DNA of 64,000 bases. Source: Cyclina sinensis. Taxonomy: Eukaryota > Mollusca > Bivalvia > Venerida > Veneridae. Within the stretch, counting starts at the first letter, position 1. The number at the start of each line of letters is the position of its first letter. The DNA is taken from contig JAAONU010000001.1 in assembly GCA_012932295.1 (NCBI GenBank), positions 40,410,780 to 40,474,779 on the forward strand. The letters run 5' to 3'. Under the pieces are notes generated by a model that worked only from the letters and a program-made list of their open reading frames with translations, was not told where the DNA came from and made no database searches. The translations under genes were made by a program, and so were the position numbers. Of the stretch, positions 27,501 through 36,980 are shown in pieces.

Positions 27501-30500
27501 CAAAAGTTTGTCAAACGTTTTCTGTCTAGACAAGCTGAAGGTTCTGGAGGCATGGGATGAACCATACGACGGACATAATGAAGGGGACAGCGCCACTGAC
27601 ACACTACATTACGAAGGACGTGCCGCCAAAGTGACATTGTCGTCTGGTATCACGAGCAAACTGGGTCAGCTGTCACAGTTAGCAATATGCTCCGGTGCTG
27701 ACTATGTTGAACACAAAGGTTTATTATATTGTTTTTTCTGCAAAGCACATGGAACCATTTATCATAATTATTTTATATATACTTATTGCAGTCTCGTCAA
27801 TTTAGTATAACATTTGATGGCTTTCTATGATGTTAAGGGTGGCTAAAATTGATATCACTTATAATAAACATGTATATGTAATATGTAAACATATTACAAA
27901 TATATATTTTAGCTTTACCTATGAAGAATGGTTGCAATCTTAAAAACAGAAACATCTTATTTTTCATTGTGCAAGAATTGTTAATTTAATTTTAGAATGG
28001 TAAAATATTTCCGGTGACAGTTTTTTTCTTCTTTTCAACGTGAGTTAAAGAGCTTGGCCATCTACAATGCAAAGTAAACTAGTCTTAACTGCGACTAATT
28101 GATTGCCTAACCTTTCAGGGACGCACCTATATATTGGTGCCAAAAGGTATTTGAATGGGGGTTCGAAGGTGTTGTTCCCTAACATGGAGCTGCTGGAGGT
28201 AGAAGTACCCGAGGCAGTCGAAGCGGCTTACAAACTCTCTTCAGCATTTTCCGAGAATGAAAAACGTCAATACCCCCTGTTTGACTCGAGCGGAAGGGTA
28301 GGTTATGCCCTGCAAATTCGGTGTTCTTTTTTTTCATATTCGAAACACTGCTCTCAAAAAAAAAGACTGAAGTGGCAAGATATTGAATTTGAGCGATGCA
28401 TTTAATATTGACTCATATGTATTAGACTAAATTTCAGTAAGTCGATAAACCATTGGCAGATATTAAAAGTTGATTGTTTCCTTCTTGTAGCTTTTATCTT
28501 GTACTGTGTTTCACTGGTTCGAAGTATTGGTACTGTGTAGTGGGTGTTTCACATATTCCATGTACTGGTACTGTGTAGCGGGTGTTCACAAACTCCATGT
28601 ACTGGTACTGTGTAGTGGGTGTTTCACAGATTCTATGTACTGGTGCTGTGTAGTGGGTGTTTCACAGACTCCATGTACTTGTACTGTGTAGCAGGTGTTT
28701 CACAGACTCCATGTACTGGTGCCGTGTAGTGGGTGTTTCACAGATTCTATTTGCTTGAACTGTGTAGCGGGTGTTTCATAGACTCCATGTACTGGTGCTG
28801 TGTAGTGGGTGTTTCACAAATTCATGTACTGGTGCTGTGTAGCGGGTGTTTCACAGACTCCATGTACTGGTACTCTGTTGTGGGTGTTTCACAGACTCCA
28901 TTTACTGGTACTGTTTAGCGGGTGTTTCACAGACTCCAAGTACATGTACTGTGTAGTGGGTGTTTCACAGACTCCATGTACTGGTACTGTGTAGCAGGTG
29001 TTTCACAGAAATCATGTACTGGCACTGTGTAGCGGGTGTTTCATAGACTCCATGTACTGGTACTGTGAAGTTGGTGTTTCATAGATATTTTGTGCTGGTA
29101 CTGTGTAGCGGGTGTTTCACAGATTTCATGTACTGGTACTGTGTAGCGGGTGTTTCATAGACTCCATGTACTGGTACTGTGTAGCGGGTGTTTCACAGAC
29201 TCCATGTACTCGTACTGTGTAGCGGGTGTTTCACAGACTCCATGTTCAGGTACTGTGTAGCGGGTGTTTCACAGACTCCATGTACTGGTACTGTGTAGCG
29301 GGTGTTTCACAGACTCCATATACTGATAATGTGTAGCGGGTGTTTCACAGACTCCACGTACATGTACTGTGTAGTGGATGTTTCACAGACTCCATGTACT
29401 GGTACTGTGTAGCGGGTGTTTCACAGACGCCATGTACTGATAATGTGTAGCGGGTGTTTCACAGACTCCATGTACTGGCACTGTGTAGTGGTTGTTTCAC
29501 AGACTCCATGTACTGGTACTGTGTCGCGGGCGTTTCACAGATTCCATGTACTGGTACTGTGTAGCGGGTGTTTCAAAGACTCCATGTACTGGTACTTTGT
29601 GGCGGGTGTTTCACAGACTCCATATACTTGTTTTGTATAGCGGGTGTTTCACAAATTCCATGAATGGGCACAGTGTAGTGTAGTTTCACCTATTTCACGT
29701 ACCTACACTGAGTGTCCCATGAACTAATTCAGTGTAAATCAACTTGTCACAAATCGTGTTTCAATGACGAAGTTAGCATTTTATATATTTCTACCTGCGG
29801 TCTATAATTTTCAGCTGAATGGAACTCTGTCACCAGGTGTCACTGTTGGCCAGTTTGTGTCCAAGAACTATCGTTACTTTCGCCTCAGTCCCAAACTGCA
29901 CGACTGTTACGTCGACATCGTCTATCATGAGAACAAACAGAGAAAAAACACAGGTATTGTAAAGGTGGAGCGTAAGGTTATATCTAAGGCATTCCAGGAA
30001 GTTCAGTAAACGCATTCAGACTTCATTTAGCAATAGCTCAAATGACGTCAGAATAGGAATGAATGTGAAGTTGACGGCTTGACAGCTCAGCGACTTAAAA
30101 ATAGTAGTCAGACCGCCTAAATATAACGTCCTAAGATATAAAGTATAATCTACCATGGGCGACCATCGAAAGGAGAGCACAAAAATGGTCGCTTAGAGAA
30201 ACTGGTCTCTTATTTGGGGTTATGGGGCTGACGTATTGTTTTCTCAGTTATGAATCTGTTTCTCAACATAATTTTAAATCTTCATATTTTTCTTCAAAAA
30301 TACCATATGAAAAAAATTTACTTTCCAAGAAAATTACCTGTTAGATCAGTTACCATAACATGAAATGACATGATATAATGCAAAGCATCATACCGCAACG
30401 CAACACAACATTTATTAGTGCTAATCCAAAGTGTTCCTTTGAAATTTAAACCTTCAGTGAATACGAACGCGATAGTATGTTGCGGGAATTAAAAATTGTC

Positions 30501-33500
30501 ACCTCTTCCATGAAAACAACCCAAGCCAGAACAGAACAGAACAGAACATATACTTTACTAACTCACACCAAACAAAGGTACATGAGTATATACATTGTCA
30601 CCTCTTCCATGAAAACATCCCAAGCCCTTATGTTAAATATTTGAACCGACTCCAAAGAATGTGTTAAATTGTAATATACAGTGTATAATGTATTGCTCAG
30701 AATCTATTTTGTCAAGGTGACAGGTCAGTTTGCACCATCTATACCGTAAGGCACAGTTAAAAATCATTCAATCAGTCCTTGGATTTTCGTGTATCAGCGA
30801 TATACATCTTATGCTTGAGGGATCCATTTCATACAAATATACAAGATATTGTATTGTTTGATAGACAAACACCAGATGTTAAAACGGATAATAGAATTTT
30901 GCTCAAGGGTGCGGCCTATTTACTTGTTTTTATCACCATTGACGTTATAATCGAAAAAGTAATTCGTTGCTTTTAATTCCGGTTTATAGCCAGTTTTGTT
31001 TATTAAACATTGATAGATTCCTTGCAGACATGAAATCACAGATTATGATGACCCTCTATGTTTGTTCTATTGCTTTACTGTCTTTAGTTTAAAATCATTT
31101 TATTTAATCAAAATGTCGCATGCACATATTATATGTATTTACACATCTCTTCGATAATAAGACATTGACCTGTCTGTCTTAGCTCTACTAACGTTGACAT
31201 ATTTTGACATGTTTCAGCTCAGTGTAAAACTTGCTCTTGGCTCCTTTTTATCTGTATTTAACCCCCCCCCCCCCTACTGCCCCCCCCCTCCCCCCACCCG
31301 CACCCCCACACGTCTGCTTCCAAACACCTTTACGAATACATTAGAAAATATTTCGGTCTAAAAATCATTCGTATACAAATGTACCGGTATTCCCATTTCT
31401 GTTTAGACGAAATGTTTTTGATTTCGTCATCCCTTTGCTGTGATGCGCACACAAGTTCTTCGTAAATCATTGCCTTTGACAGATCCAGCTGTAGAGATAG
31501 AAGTTACCCGAGGATTCCTCTCTAATTACGAGAACAACAGGAAATTTGATGCAGTGCAAGACAAACGTATCAATAAACACAATCTGGGCGTGGCCATGCA
31601 GATTAAGTACAAGAACACGCCTGATTTACCGCCATCTTACACCCCGTACAGGTAATGTTAAATTTAGTTATATCAACATCGGTGGGTACTTCACTGGGTA
31701 ATTTTCCCATTAGTCACCTCCTTCCCGACCGCAGGCCAAGTGGGCAAAGAATAATTTTGAATTTATGTTATATGATACTTTATTTACATAGTGATTTACT
31801 TGCAAAAGAAGTCATCAAGATAATGATTCAATTGAGAAATATCTGTATGTCCAACCAGACGTGAGGGCACTTTTAACAGCCATTAAAGGTTTATAAAGTC
31901 TAAGTTTACAAAGGTATTGTCAGATGCAATCAAAACCTTTAACACCACCGGCATCAGCTCGGCACTCCACCGATGGAGTGGTCGAGTCAGTAACGGAGTA
32001 CAATTTACAAACCATTTTCGGCTGAAAAAGCCATGCACCATTCCTGATATACATGAGACGTCAACAAGTCAGTCAACTTGAATTAGTTGCATTTTTTACT
32101 TGCCGGGTCATTAAACAAGCAGTTTAAAACAAAAGCTTTAAACACAGCATAGATCTTAACTTAAAATGGAATTTCAGATTATTCAAAACCGCCATTGACA
32201 AGTGTGCTCCAAGGTTTTACCTGGGTAAGAAGGCAATGGGTGTGGGTCTGTACGCGGACAGTGTGTATGTAGACATACGAGCAAAATTTCACATGATGAA
32301 AGAATCCCTAGACCACATGCCTGAGGGTGCTAACCGTGAAACGTTTGAAGATGAAGTAACGCAGCGGTTTTATCTGGCTAGAGGTAAACTAATGTTCAGC
32401 CATTTCTCACGAACAAATTTTGATTCTTTATTGTTCATGTGATATTGAATGAAATCACTGAATGTGAAATATTACGTGCAAATCCATTCTTCATTTTGGT
32501 CATGAAAACTTATCATCAATTACTTCTTGTGAAGGGGAAGGCAAATTACCTTCTTATACGCTTGACGGGAAAATCTGGACATGAAAGCTGTCGTATTTGT
32601 TTTAATCTTTGGTATTCAAAATACGAAAGTGTCAGCTCATACCTCAGAAATATGTTAATGGCAAGAAATTCCCATCTAGAAATTTAGTTAACTGTCTTCA
32701 AGCTTTATACAAGAGATAATACCTTTCAACGGACAAATGGTAACCTCCTTCAAAACAGGAACAACATTGCTAATACGTTCGTATGTACAGTTTGAAAGAC
32801 TTTGGAACCTTCGGCAAGGAATTATTTTCTGTCTGAAACAAACAGCTACAACATGATAATTCTAATATGCCGAGAGTCTTAGTAAAGGTTGCCTGAGCAA
32901 ACAGAATATATGTCGTTATGAACATTGTTTGCCGCGGGACGTTTCAATTGCGATTTAAAGTTGTTGGTGAAACAAAATAAGTACTTAAACGGAATAATGT
33001 TGAATTGTTATTACATTAGCACCAAAGCTCGGTTGACTCGCCTGATTTATTTATCCAGCAATGTATCAACTGAAAAAAAATGTATTTTTTTTTCAGGTGG
33101 AAAAATCGTGGACCCGGAGAACGTTACCAGTGCCTGCATACTTCAAACAGCCCCTAAACCCCAGTCTTCGAATTTTAAACACGAACATTCGGAGGTTGTC
33201 AAACGTAAAAGGTACTGAGCAGTTTATAAATCAAGAAAATTGGCTTTATAAAGGGGAAAAAGTGTTTATATCATTTCCTTCGCAACATGACCGTAACACC
33301 ACATTCCCTAGCTGGGTAAAAGAGGGCACTTCTGCATTCGTGATTCATACATCGCAATTAGCCAGTTCGAACATGCATGCAGTTTCGTCATGATCTCTTC
33401 TGTTTACCATTTAGTTTATCAATTTTCAAGTGCAATGAAGTCCCTTACCCCTGTTTAAAATGGTATTGTGTTGATTAAAAAAATAGGCTAACGCATTTTA

Positions 33501-36500
33501 TTAATTAGCTGACTAACTTTCTCTCAATAAAAAAAACTTTGTCATCGTGTAAAACGTCAAACATCACTTAAAGATAAACTGACCCTCAAAGCTTTTTCTT
33601 TTTCGTTAATATCAAAGTTGTTTGTGCTTTGAGCTAACGGTACAGGGTTATAGCAATCAGGAGTGTATAATAAACTATCACGCTTGAAAGGAATAGTTAT
33701 GGTCGTGGGGATACAGAATTAATAAGTCACTATTCTCTAGATTTCAAAAAGTACTCCTATGAAAGAACACAATGACTGTTTATTCAGGCGCCGGAAGAGG
33801 GCGGATGATGACAAGTCGTGTGTGCCAACACGTTACACTAAATTCTGTTCCTCTACGGAACCGTTCCGGAAAGCAGTAATTCAGGATATCAAAACCATGC
33901 TTGATCGGAAACCCTCCAGGGGAAAATCGAGGACAGATGTACTGAATGCCCTAGAAGGTTGTTTCGGAGACTGTGGCACATGCCTTGAAGGTATGGTCAA
34001 GCTGAAGATAGATTTCATGACCTTTGTAATATCCAAAGTTTGCAAGGTCTTTTATTTTCATCATTTATTTTTAAATAGCTACCAATGCTGTCTCAATTCA
34101 TTTTACTTTAAGAAATAATTTGTGGCAATTGCCAGTGAATTTCCACATTTTCCATTTTATTATCGGCGCAAATATTGGTTGGAACGAGGGAAGCAATCCT
34201 CACTGATATCACAGGGACTTTTTATACTATGTAAAGTAACATTAAACTGACTTAGATTTATTGATGATATTGTACAAATTCAAGATTTTGTTAAGTTAAG
34301 GTAAATCAAACAACAGATTTATTTGCTTTTTACTCATAGTTAGATCTAATTATGACAGACGTATAGGTAGTTAAATAATATCCCAGTTATAAAATGTATC
34401 AATGCAGCAGATTCATTAGTTCTCATCTCAAAATTATGACTAACTCAAATCTCTTTCCCGATTCACTGCTTTACCTATGTTGGCAATTACCCTGCACGAC
34501 CCAGTAGATCAATACTTTAACATATTTTGAATTACACTGGTGAAAAACTGTTGCGTTATCAAATTATAACTAAAGATAATCCAGCTAAATCCATTGTTGA
34601 AATGATTCAGACAGTATCGTTTAGTTTTCCTAGATAGGTATGGTATGACGGTCTTCTCAAGTGATGGTTTTCACACTGCATGACTCAAATGTGTATGCAT
34701 TTTAGGTGAGATTTATGACAGTAAGACGGAGCATTGCAACAACTTCCTACACTGGGTCGACTTCACTTTGCTCAACGACAGTCCGGATGTGACTAACTTC
34801 TTTGTTCGTTCAAACAGAGCAGCCACCATCCATGCGTGCGAGGGTGGAAATGATTGTATTGAGAATTCACCATTGTTTTCTCTTGTTGGTGAGTTGGGTA
34901 TCACTTAACTAAATATTAAAGAAAAAAGTACACTTAAGACAGTTTGTTTGAATTAATCAAGTTCATTTTCTAACCAATACAAGAGAAAGGAACATCATTG
35001 TATGTAAAATGAAATTTTGCAATGTAGTATATTAAGTTGCCAAACATTACTTTCCTTATTTAAGTACATAAGGAATAAGTTTTTGAATGGGGGACGTACA
35101 TTAGTGGATTATCTACCCTAAATATATCTGATATTACATTGGTCCTTCCATTTGGATTCCTCTGCTTTTATCGCTATTTTCTTTTTTGGTATGTTGATAA
35201 TTAAGCCTGATTATTTGCAACAGTGGTAGTCAGATTACACATTTACTTTAGCAACATGTTTTGTTAACACTTTTATGTTTGTTTTTTGATAATTATAACT
35301 TTTTATTTATAATATACGTGACAATTTTCGCAACTAAAAGTCAAGACTATCACAAAGAGAAACAAGGATAGAGGATTCCAACTGAAAGGACCGATGTGCA
35401 ATTTGGACTACCTTTGATTTTATCTGAGTAGGGGAGATAATTTGCTATCAGGAATGTCCCTCATTGCCTACCGCATTTTGCTCATACGATTGTTTAAGTC
35501 GCGCAAGACGGTAGTTTTACCTTTAAAAGGTTGATAATTCAAAAGCTAGATGAAAGCCAATGCAATATATAATGCTGCACTATGTTTTACAGCCCCTTCA
35601 GTCGAAAAAATATACCGCCCTGATCCAAAGAAAAGCGTAGAACACGAACTATATTCTGTGGCAAACAACCCAAGCCCAGTGTTCAAGCTTCTGGAAGATA
35701 TCTACGCGATTCAAGCGTCTGGTATCGTAAAATTCTGGGTCCGGGACGATACGGAAATGACGGCGCTCAAGCGGCAACTTGAGGTAATTAGGGCATTTGT
35801 TGTAATTTTCAATTTTCAACAATTTTCGATTCTCCCATTTTGATTACAAGAAAAATAATGACAATACTTATTGTCCCACTTCTGTATAAGATGTTTATTA
35901 TAATAATAGTGATGGAATCATGACTGTTGTTAATCTTAGACAACCGCTTCCATGTGATAAAATACTTCATGATTTTAAATTTATTATTTAGGAAATCAAA
36001 TTGTCGATTCTTGACAATGGGAGATTTTTTGTAGCATACCTTAAATTCTACTTCAAATCATGTGCTTCACAATGCTCTTACATCACCACTTTTGAAATTG
36101 AATGTATACAGTCGAACCACGTGTTTGAGAAAAAAAGCCAGCGTAGGGACAAGGAAATCAGTCATTTTTTTATGATTAAGCCTTGTAATAAGTACACTAG
36201 TCTTGTACAATGTTTTCTGTAAGCTGTGGTTAATAGTAGTAACTAAAGTAAGAACTTGTTTTAGGTTGTAATGTTGTACAACAAGAATGTGACACGTATT
36301 CAGATACACGTGGAGAGGTACAATATTGCACGTGATGCCGTCAAAAGCGTAGTGGAACAAGCGGCAAAAACAATGGCCAACAACGGTTGCCCAGATGTTG
36401 CCAGGGAAACGTTGACTCCCTATGAAATACTGGAGATCCCGTCAGGTGAGACAATTTAAAAACTTTTTTTTCAATAAAAAAACTTAATGCGATAACCTGC

Positions 36501-36672
36501 AGATTATAATCACACCATTATCAGTCTCACATGCTATTCCAAGGAAACAATTTTGTCGTTTTTTTCAGAGAAGAAGAAGAGAGCAGCCGAGCCCCCAACT
36601 CTGCGTTATCAAATCCGCGACTATCACAAGAACTTCGAGGCCAGGTGGGGCAGCAGACACATGCTCGTGTAA
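6854..36672 (+). CDS. Secreted multidomain protein with Hedgehog N-domain (19 exons, 952 aa)
   Basis: Exons: 6854-6914, 8002-8091, 21014-21192, 21690-21857, 22174-22327, 22564-22699, 23131-23262, 24644-24723, 27530-27718, 28119-28297, 29815-29953, 31483-31651, 32178-32383, 33097-33211, 33788-33990, 34706-34888, 35593-35783, 36265-36445, 36569-36672. All have AG/GT borders and sum to 2859 nt without a frame break, which strongly supports the model. Residues 1-19 are a signal peptide. Residues 307-405 align by eye with the Hedgehog signalling domain: RC near its start, a helix ending in SVLNKL, LKVLEAWDE, LHYEGRA, and LGQLSQLA. The zinc ligand corresponding to SHH H141 is kept (H360). The D148 position is K367, and H183 seems to be Y401 or L400. 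Residues ~85-205 look like a more divergent copy of the same M15-type fold, with VDIAST and an HVHMS strand. Later segments may be further copies. Basic cleavage sites lie at 663-670 and 920-923. Several N-glycosylation sequons are present. There is no Hint autoprocessing domain and no transmembrane segment. Family function is unknown; an extracellular ligand or matrix role is inferred. Confidence 0.88.
8092..10076. other. Intron 2 of the Hedgehog-like gene, left part
   Basis: Nothing genic is seen on either strand. The sequence is AT-rich with short homopolymers. Confidence 0.5.
10077..10262. repeat. 44-47-bp tandem repeat, four units
   Basis: Units start with CAGCTGTCTCGAACACAACG at 10084, 10131, 10175 and 10219 and end with 'attcagtacaca'. 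Spacings are 47, 44 and 44. Each unit carries a CAGCTG E-box core. The short minus-strand frame here is a product of the repeat. Confidence 0.9.
10908..10913 (-). terminator. Candidate polyadenylation signal of the sulfotransferase gene
   Basis: AATAAA on the minus strand lies 118 bp beyond the TAG, the first such hexamer downstream. Positional inference. Confidence 0.35.
11032..12271 (-). CDS. GAL3ST: Galactose-3-O-sulfotransferase-family enzyme, nested antisense gene
   Basis: The enzyme would transfer sulfate from PAPS to the 3-OH of galactose on glycolipids or glycans, as a type II Golgi membrane protein. The open stretch of ~412 residues begins with a hydrophobic segment (IVVGILLVMMVSL), a probable signal anchor. 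It then has the 5'-phosphosulfate loop (HIGFLKVHKAASTTTQ, residues ~68-83) and the 3'-phosphate motif (VGTIREPFSHFKSVLNYF, ~157-174). Length and motif spacing fit GAL3ST proteins. The GTG at 12270 is not a start: 'tttctattttcag' immediately upstream on this strand is a splice acceptor, so exon sequence starts at 12271 and a short 5' exon lies elsewhere. Translation could otherwise begin at the internal Met-Met near codons 10-11. The TAG is at 11032-11034. The exact acceptor sugar is unknown. The gene sits wholly inside intron 2 of the Hedgehog-like gene on the opposite strand. Confidence 0.87.
12476..12735 (+). mobile_element. tRNA-derived SINE, full copy
   Basis: The head resembles a tRNA, with A box TAGCTCAGTTAGTAGAGC and B box GGTTCAAACCC about 35 bp apart. 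A body follows with 'gaagcagtcagtcgcttg' and 'cacttattagatggactg', and a tail 'gacgttaaatccca' then A-rich DNA. The body and tail recur at 14336-14496 and 55521-55710. It is a SINE rather than a tRNA gene because the 3' acceptor strand is not complementary and the unit continues for ~180 bp. Confidence 0.82.
12736..14335. other. Intron 2 of the Hedgehog-like gene, mid-left part
   Basis: AT-rich sequence with an A-run at 13030-13049. No exon or recognisable repeat was seen. Confidence 0.45.
14336..14496 (+). mobile_element. SINE, 5'-truncated copy
   Basis: It shares 'gaggaagtagtcagtcactt', 'ggttaggtggactgac' and 'gatatgacc' then 'gttaaaccctaataaaac' with the full copy at 12476, but the tRNA-like head is missing. 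Confidence 0.75.
14497..17970. other. Intron 2 of the Hedgehog-like gene, mid part
   Basis: No gene seen. There is a purine-rich patch 'gagagaaagagagagcgaga' near 16434-16453 followed by G-runs to about 16475. The phrase 'gaaatcctggatccgcccct' near 15549-15568 looks like part of an interspersed element, but no boundaries can be set. Confidence 0.4.
17971..18020 (+). repeat. 50-bp duplicated segment, copy 1
   Basis: 'tatcactgtatataatgtgc' onward to 'cagccgggcgactcc' recurs at 18407-18456 with two substitutions. Both lie in intron 2, 436 bp apart. Confidence 0.75.
18407..18456 (+). repeat. 50-bp duplicated segment, copy 2
   Basis: Second copy of the segment at 17971. It is immediately followed by a C-run and a CA microsatellite. 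Confidence 0.75.
18471..18508. repeat. (CA)n microsatellite
   Basis: Nearly pure CA dinucleotide run, preceded by cgcacg and a C-rich patch. Confidence 0.95.
19391..19570 (+). repeat. 180-bp direct duplication, copy 1
   Basis: Matches 20811-20990 over exactly 180 bp with about ten substitutions and no gap (~94% by eye). It contains no coding frame. Confidence 0.9.
20811..20990 (+). repeat. 180-bp direct duplication, copy 2, next to exon 3
   Basis: Second copy of 19391-19570. It ends only 23 bp before the first base of exon 3 (21014), so it abuts the polypyrimidine tract and may include the branch point of that acceptor. Confidence 0.9.
21014..22327 (+). CDS. Exons 3-5 of the Hedgehog-like gene: N-terminal degenerate M15/Hedgehog-like segment
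   Basis: Three exons (21014-21192, 21690-21857, 22174-22327; phases 1-0, 0-0, 0-1) encode residues ~51-217. Reading through them there is a helix (FLRCLQQVIMKL), a strand (VEILKAF), a Gly/Ser loop, SSGALVDIAST and finally RVHVHMS. This is the same order of elements as Hedgehog (helix, LRVTEGW, loop, GRAVDIT, helix, HIHCS). The HxH pair is present, but the first zinc His is not obvious. The assignment is by pattern only and needs a structure-based search. Confidence 0.6.
21499..21606. repeat. 36-bp tandem repeat, three units
   Basis: Units start with GATTCACAAATCACGTGGTA at 21499, 21535 and 21571. Each holds a CACGTG E-box. It lies in the intron between exons 3 and 4. Confidence 0.92.
22867..22944 (+). 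repeat. tRNA-like sequence (SINE head or tRNA pseudogene)
   Basis: The T-arm is intact (ACCTGAGTTCAAATCCAGGT pairs as a stem-loop), an A-box-like GTGGTAGAGT precedes it, and the ends cctg/cagg can pair over only four bases. No canonical anticodon arm is clear, so a functional tRNA is unlikely. It sits in intron 6 of the Hedgehog-like gene. Confidence 0.45.
24215..24246 (+). repeat. Possible 3' end of a non-LTR retrotransposon, (CTGTT)n tail
   Basis: 'cttaaataaagta' followed by three 'ctgtt' units resembles the short tandem tail of some mollusc LINEs. No reverse transcriptase frame lies upstream, so at most a 5'-truncated remnant is present. Confidence 0.3.
24644..28297 (+). CDS. Exons 8-10 of the Hedgehog-like gene: Hedgehog signalling domain
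   Basis: Exons 24644-24723 (phase 2 to 1), 27530-27718 (1 to 1) and 28119-28297 (1 to 0). Exon 8 gives CADRVMSS plus SVLNKL, exon 9 gives LEAWDE, DTLHYEGRAAKVTLS and SGADYVEHK, and exon 10 gives THLYIGAKR. Hedgehog residues kept include E340, W342, D343 and E344 of the WDE region (part of the calcium site), H360, Y361, E362, G363, R364 and E394 (the pseudo-catalytic Glu). Residues changed are D148 to K367 and H183 to Y or L. The exon 10 segment GGSKVLFPNMELLEVE sits exactly where Hedgehog has its GGCFPG autocleavage site. Confidence 0.82.
24724..27381. other. Intron 8 of the Hedgehog-like gene
   Basis: 2.8 kb within the Hedgehog domain coding region. It holds a (GTT)n run at about 26031-26051 and otherwise no recognised feature. 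Confidence 0.5.
27422..27466. repeat. (TGGA)n microsatellite just before exon 9
   Basis: About ten TGGA units follow 'cgaaatgaataaa', a combination typical of a retrotransposon 3' tail. It ends 63 bp before the exon 9 acceptor. Confidence 0.92.
28498..29680. repeat. 38-bp minisatellite, about 30 units, in intron 10
   Basis: The consensus is 'tggtactgtgtagcgggtgt' plus 'ttcacagactccatgtac'. Variants alternate agc/agt and actcc/attcc. It fills most of the 1517-bp intron between exons 10 and 11. Because 38 is not a multiple of three, it produces overlapping apparent frames rich in MYWYC/VSQTP; none is a gene. Confidence 0.95.
30510..31310. other. Part of intron 11: short duplications and C-rich tract
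   Basis: 'attgtcacctcttccatgaa' with its flank occurs twice (about 30496 and 30595), with an (AACAG)n run between (about 30530-30547). The stretch 31261-31310 is nearly all C. No coding sequence is seen. Confidence 0.6.
33097..33990 (+). CDS. Exons 14-15 of the Hedgehog-like gene: proprotein convertase site and Cys-rich stretch
   Basis: Exon 14 (33097-33211) ends in KRK plus a split Arg codon. Exon 15 (33788-33990) continues RRKRADDD, giving KRKRRRKR at residues 663-670, a textbook furin site that exists only after splicing. Exon 15 then carries five cysteines (SCVP, FCSS, GCFGDCGTC), consistent with disulphides in a secreted protein. Cleavage would split the product into roughly 650- and 280-residue parts. 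Confidence 0.72.
35341..35468 (-). repeat. Dispersed ~130-bp repeat, copy B (inverted)
   Basis: Reverse complement of 4697-4832, in intron 16 of the Hedgehog-like gene just before exon 17. Confidence 0.7.
36569..36672 (+). CDS. Last exon of the Hedgehog-like gene
   Basis: After a poly-T tract and CAG acceptor, the exon encodes EKKKRAAEPPTLRYQIRDYH and ends RWGSRHMLV with TAA at 36670-36672. KKKR followed by Ala is a second possible basic cleavage site, 29 residues from the end. Confidence 0.75.
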
Positions 36673-36772
36673 TATGTCGTCTGGAATCTTTGCTATAATC
36701 CTCAGTATTTGAAAATGACATGAAGTTGTACCAAAATAATGTAAAACGCCTCTTAAAATCATGAACAATATT

Positions 36773-36778
36773 AATAAA
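36773..36778 (+). terminator. Polyadenylation signal of the Hedgehog-like gene
   Basis: AATAAA lies 101 bp after the stop codon, at the usual distance, and is the first hexamer on the strand. Cleavage would be near 36.80 kb. Confidence 0.5.
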
Positions 36779-36980
36779 AAACAACAGCAAACAATCGAAC
36801 AAAACAATTTTCTGTGGCGTGACTTTGACCAGCTTTGAATTCACAGACGAAGGTCTTTTCTTAAGTATACTTTGATTTCTTGGCACTGTGTTGATTACCT
36901 TTCAGTAGCATGTAAGTCATTCACATACAGCTATCATTGATACTTACCTTGCATTTCAGTTTGCGTTTCTGCTGTAGATT

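Noticed and set aside
28506..29683. Several 60-75 codon frames rich in MYWYC, VSQTP and CFTDS
   Set aside because: They all come from the 38-bp minisatellite read in rotating frames; no start or splice context.
31963..31980. Perfect 7-bp stem with 4-base loop (cactcca ccga tggagtg)
   Set aside because: Short intronic hairpin with no further context; expected by chance in 64 kb.
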